Assembly (NCBI RefSeq): GCF_023343835.1
Contig: NC_064447.1
Span: 8,383,501-8,447,500, forward strand
Reading direction: 5' to 3'
Length of the DNA stretch: 64,000 bases
From: Lagopus muta
Lineage: Eukaryota > Chordata > Aves > Galliformes > Phasianidae
Shown here: positions 63,182 through 64,000 of the stretch, in pieces
Numbering within the stretch: position 1 is the stretch's first letter
How the letters are laid out: every line of letters starts with the position of its first letter
The notes under the pieces: generated by a model
The model's input: only the letters and a program-made list of their open reading frames with translations
Databases searched by the model: none
Told to the model about the DNA's origin: nothing
Made by a program: the position numbers and the translations under genes

Positions 63182-64000
63182 GCGCTACAGAGTGAACCGT
63201 GGCACCAAGCATCAGCTTTAAAACCAACCACATTTTATTTCCACGTAACAAGCTCAGTGAAAGAAGTCCAAACACTTTGACAATACAATCAACGCGGGCG
63301 TGATGTCAGTTCCACTCGATGCGGAGTCCTGAAAGATTATCAGGCAACGGTTTCACCGGGGTCAGAGCAGACTTGGGAAGCCAGCTTGGGCTGGGACAGC
63401 GTGGTTCGTAGCGATAGGTACAGAAGTGTCCAATAACACACAATGCTGGCATCCAACAGAGTTAATGACTTACATCCGGCAATTTGAAAATAAAGGCTAA
63501 CAGATTGTTGAAGTCACATCATACTATGTACATATATGGTCTGCCCTATAGCCATTTCAGAACAAGCTAAGCCACTGTGAAGTGAAATACAAATTAAGCA
63601 CTGCTGCATTGTTTGTCATGATTAATGTAAATGAGGTATAAATTTAAACACCAGTACGTTTTAAGCATTAAAGTTTATTTTCCAAAATGCTCTCCTTATT
63701 TGCAAGTGTCCTCTTGAGCATCTAGCAGGGCACAAATGGTGGGGGGCGGTGGAAGTGGATGGAGGAGGGCAACGGGATTCCAAAGGTGCTCAAATAGAAA
63801 AGGAAAAGCAAGCTGCAGGTTTCTGCACTTAGATTCTCAGCTCACAGTGGGCAACGCTGAGGGAGAGTTTTGCTAGGATAAAATGCAGATTTGTTCATAA
63901 AAAAAAAGAAATCAGAAGGCTAAAAGAAAAATCAAACTATGGGGATACAGAGCTCTATCGTCTGATATTTTCATCGTATAGAAAACAGCCTACAAATAAA
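63182..64000 (-). other. Probable 3' UTR of a minus-strand gene entering from the right
   Basis: On the minus strand this AT-rich noncoding stretch ends with GAAATAAAATGTGGTTGG, placing a canonical AATAAA at about 63231-63237, only some 50 bp beyond the SEA/EGF stop codon on the opposite strand. Further signals occur near 63670. No coding exon is visible. The plus-strand gene has no AATAAA until 63488, so the two transcripts probably overlap at their 3' ends. Confidence 0.5.

Overview
The window is nuclear vertebrate DNA, almost certainly avian. The genes are split into many short exons with canonical splice sites, the promoters are GC-rich, and the interspersed repeats include CR1-type LINE fragments and a solo LTR of a type I recognise from bird genomes. 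Gene density is high and introns are short, as on bird microchromosomes. A galliform such as chicken is my best guess, but I cannot settle the species from this sequence alone.

Left to right: (1) GGA2, minus strand, at 317-6807, an Arf-dependent clathrin adaptor whose 3' half lies outside the window; (2) EARS2, minus, 7455-13829, mitochondrial glutamyl-tRNA synthetase, complete; (3) a 352-bp bidirectional promoter with four tandem CCAAT boxes; (4) UBFD1, plus, 14182-19394; (5) a 5-kb gap holding UBFD1 3' flank and the ERN2 promoter; (6) ERN2 (IRE1 beta), plus, 24417-32008, a 22-exon ER stress kinase/RNase; (7) PLK1, minus, 33673-38506, convergent with ERN2; (8) a 4.7-kb spacer with a CR1 fragment and an old solo LTR; (9) DCTN5, minus, 43236-45345; (10) PALB2, plus, 45471-54693, sharing a 125-bp bidirectional promoter with DCTN5; (11) NDUFAB1, plus, 54906-55945, only 212 bp behind PALB2; (12) a second probable solo LTR; (13) an unassigned plus-strand gene, 58342-63181, encoding a signal peptide, a long Ser/Thr/Pro-rich mucin-like exon, an SEA-like domain, EGF-like cysteines, one transmembrane segment and a cytoplasmic tail; (14) what looks like the 3' UTR of a further minus-strand gene entering from the right edge.

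The gene set is that of human chromosome 16p12 (GGA2, EARS2, UBFD1, NDUFAB1, PALB2, DCTN5, PLK1, ERN2). Here the block from NDUFAB1 to ERN2 is inverted as a unit relative to the human order I know. The genes are mostly unrelated housekeeping and cell-cycle functions: trafficking, mitochondrial translation, complex I/acyl carrier, dynactin, homologous recombination, mitosis, ER stress. Their proximity is structural (shared promoters, convergent ends) and not a pathway cluster.

The most novel-looking item is the SEA/EGF membrane mucin-like gene at the right end. I could not assign it to a named human gene. Other notable points are a minimal uORF whose stop overlaps the ERN2 start codon, a probable GC-AG intron in NDUFAB1, and tandem CCAAT units in the EARS2/UBFD1 promoter. 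Exon coordinates given below were read by hand from splice sites and checked for consistent reading-frame phase across each gene.
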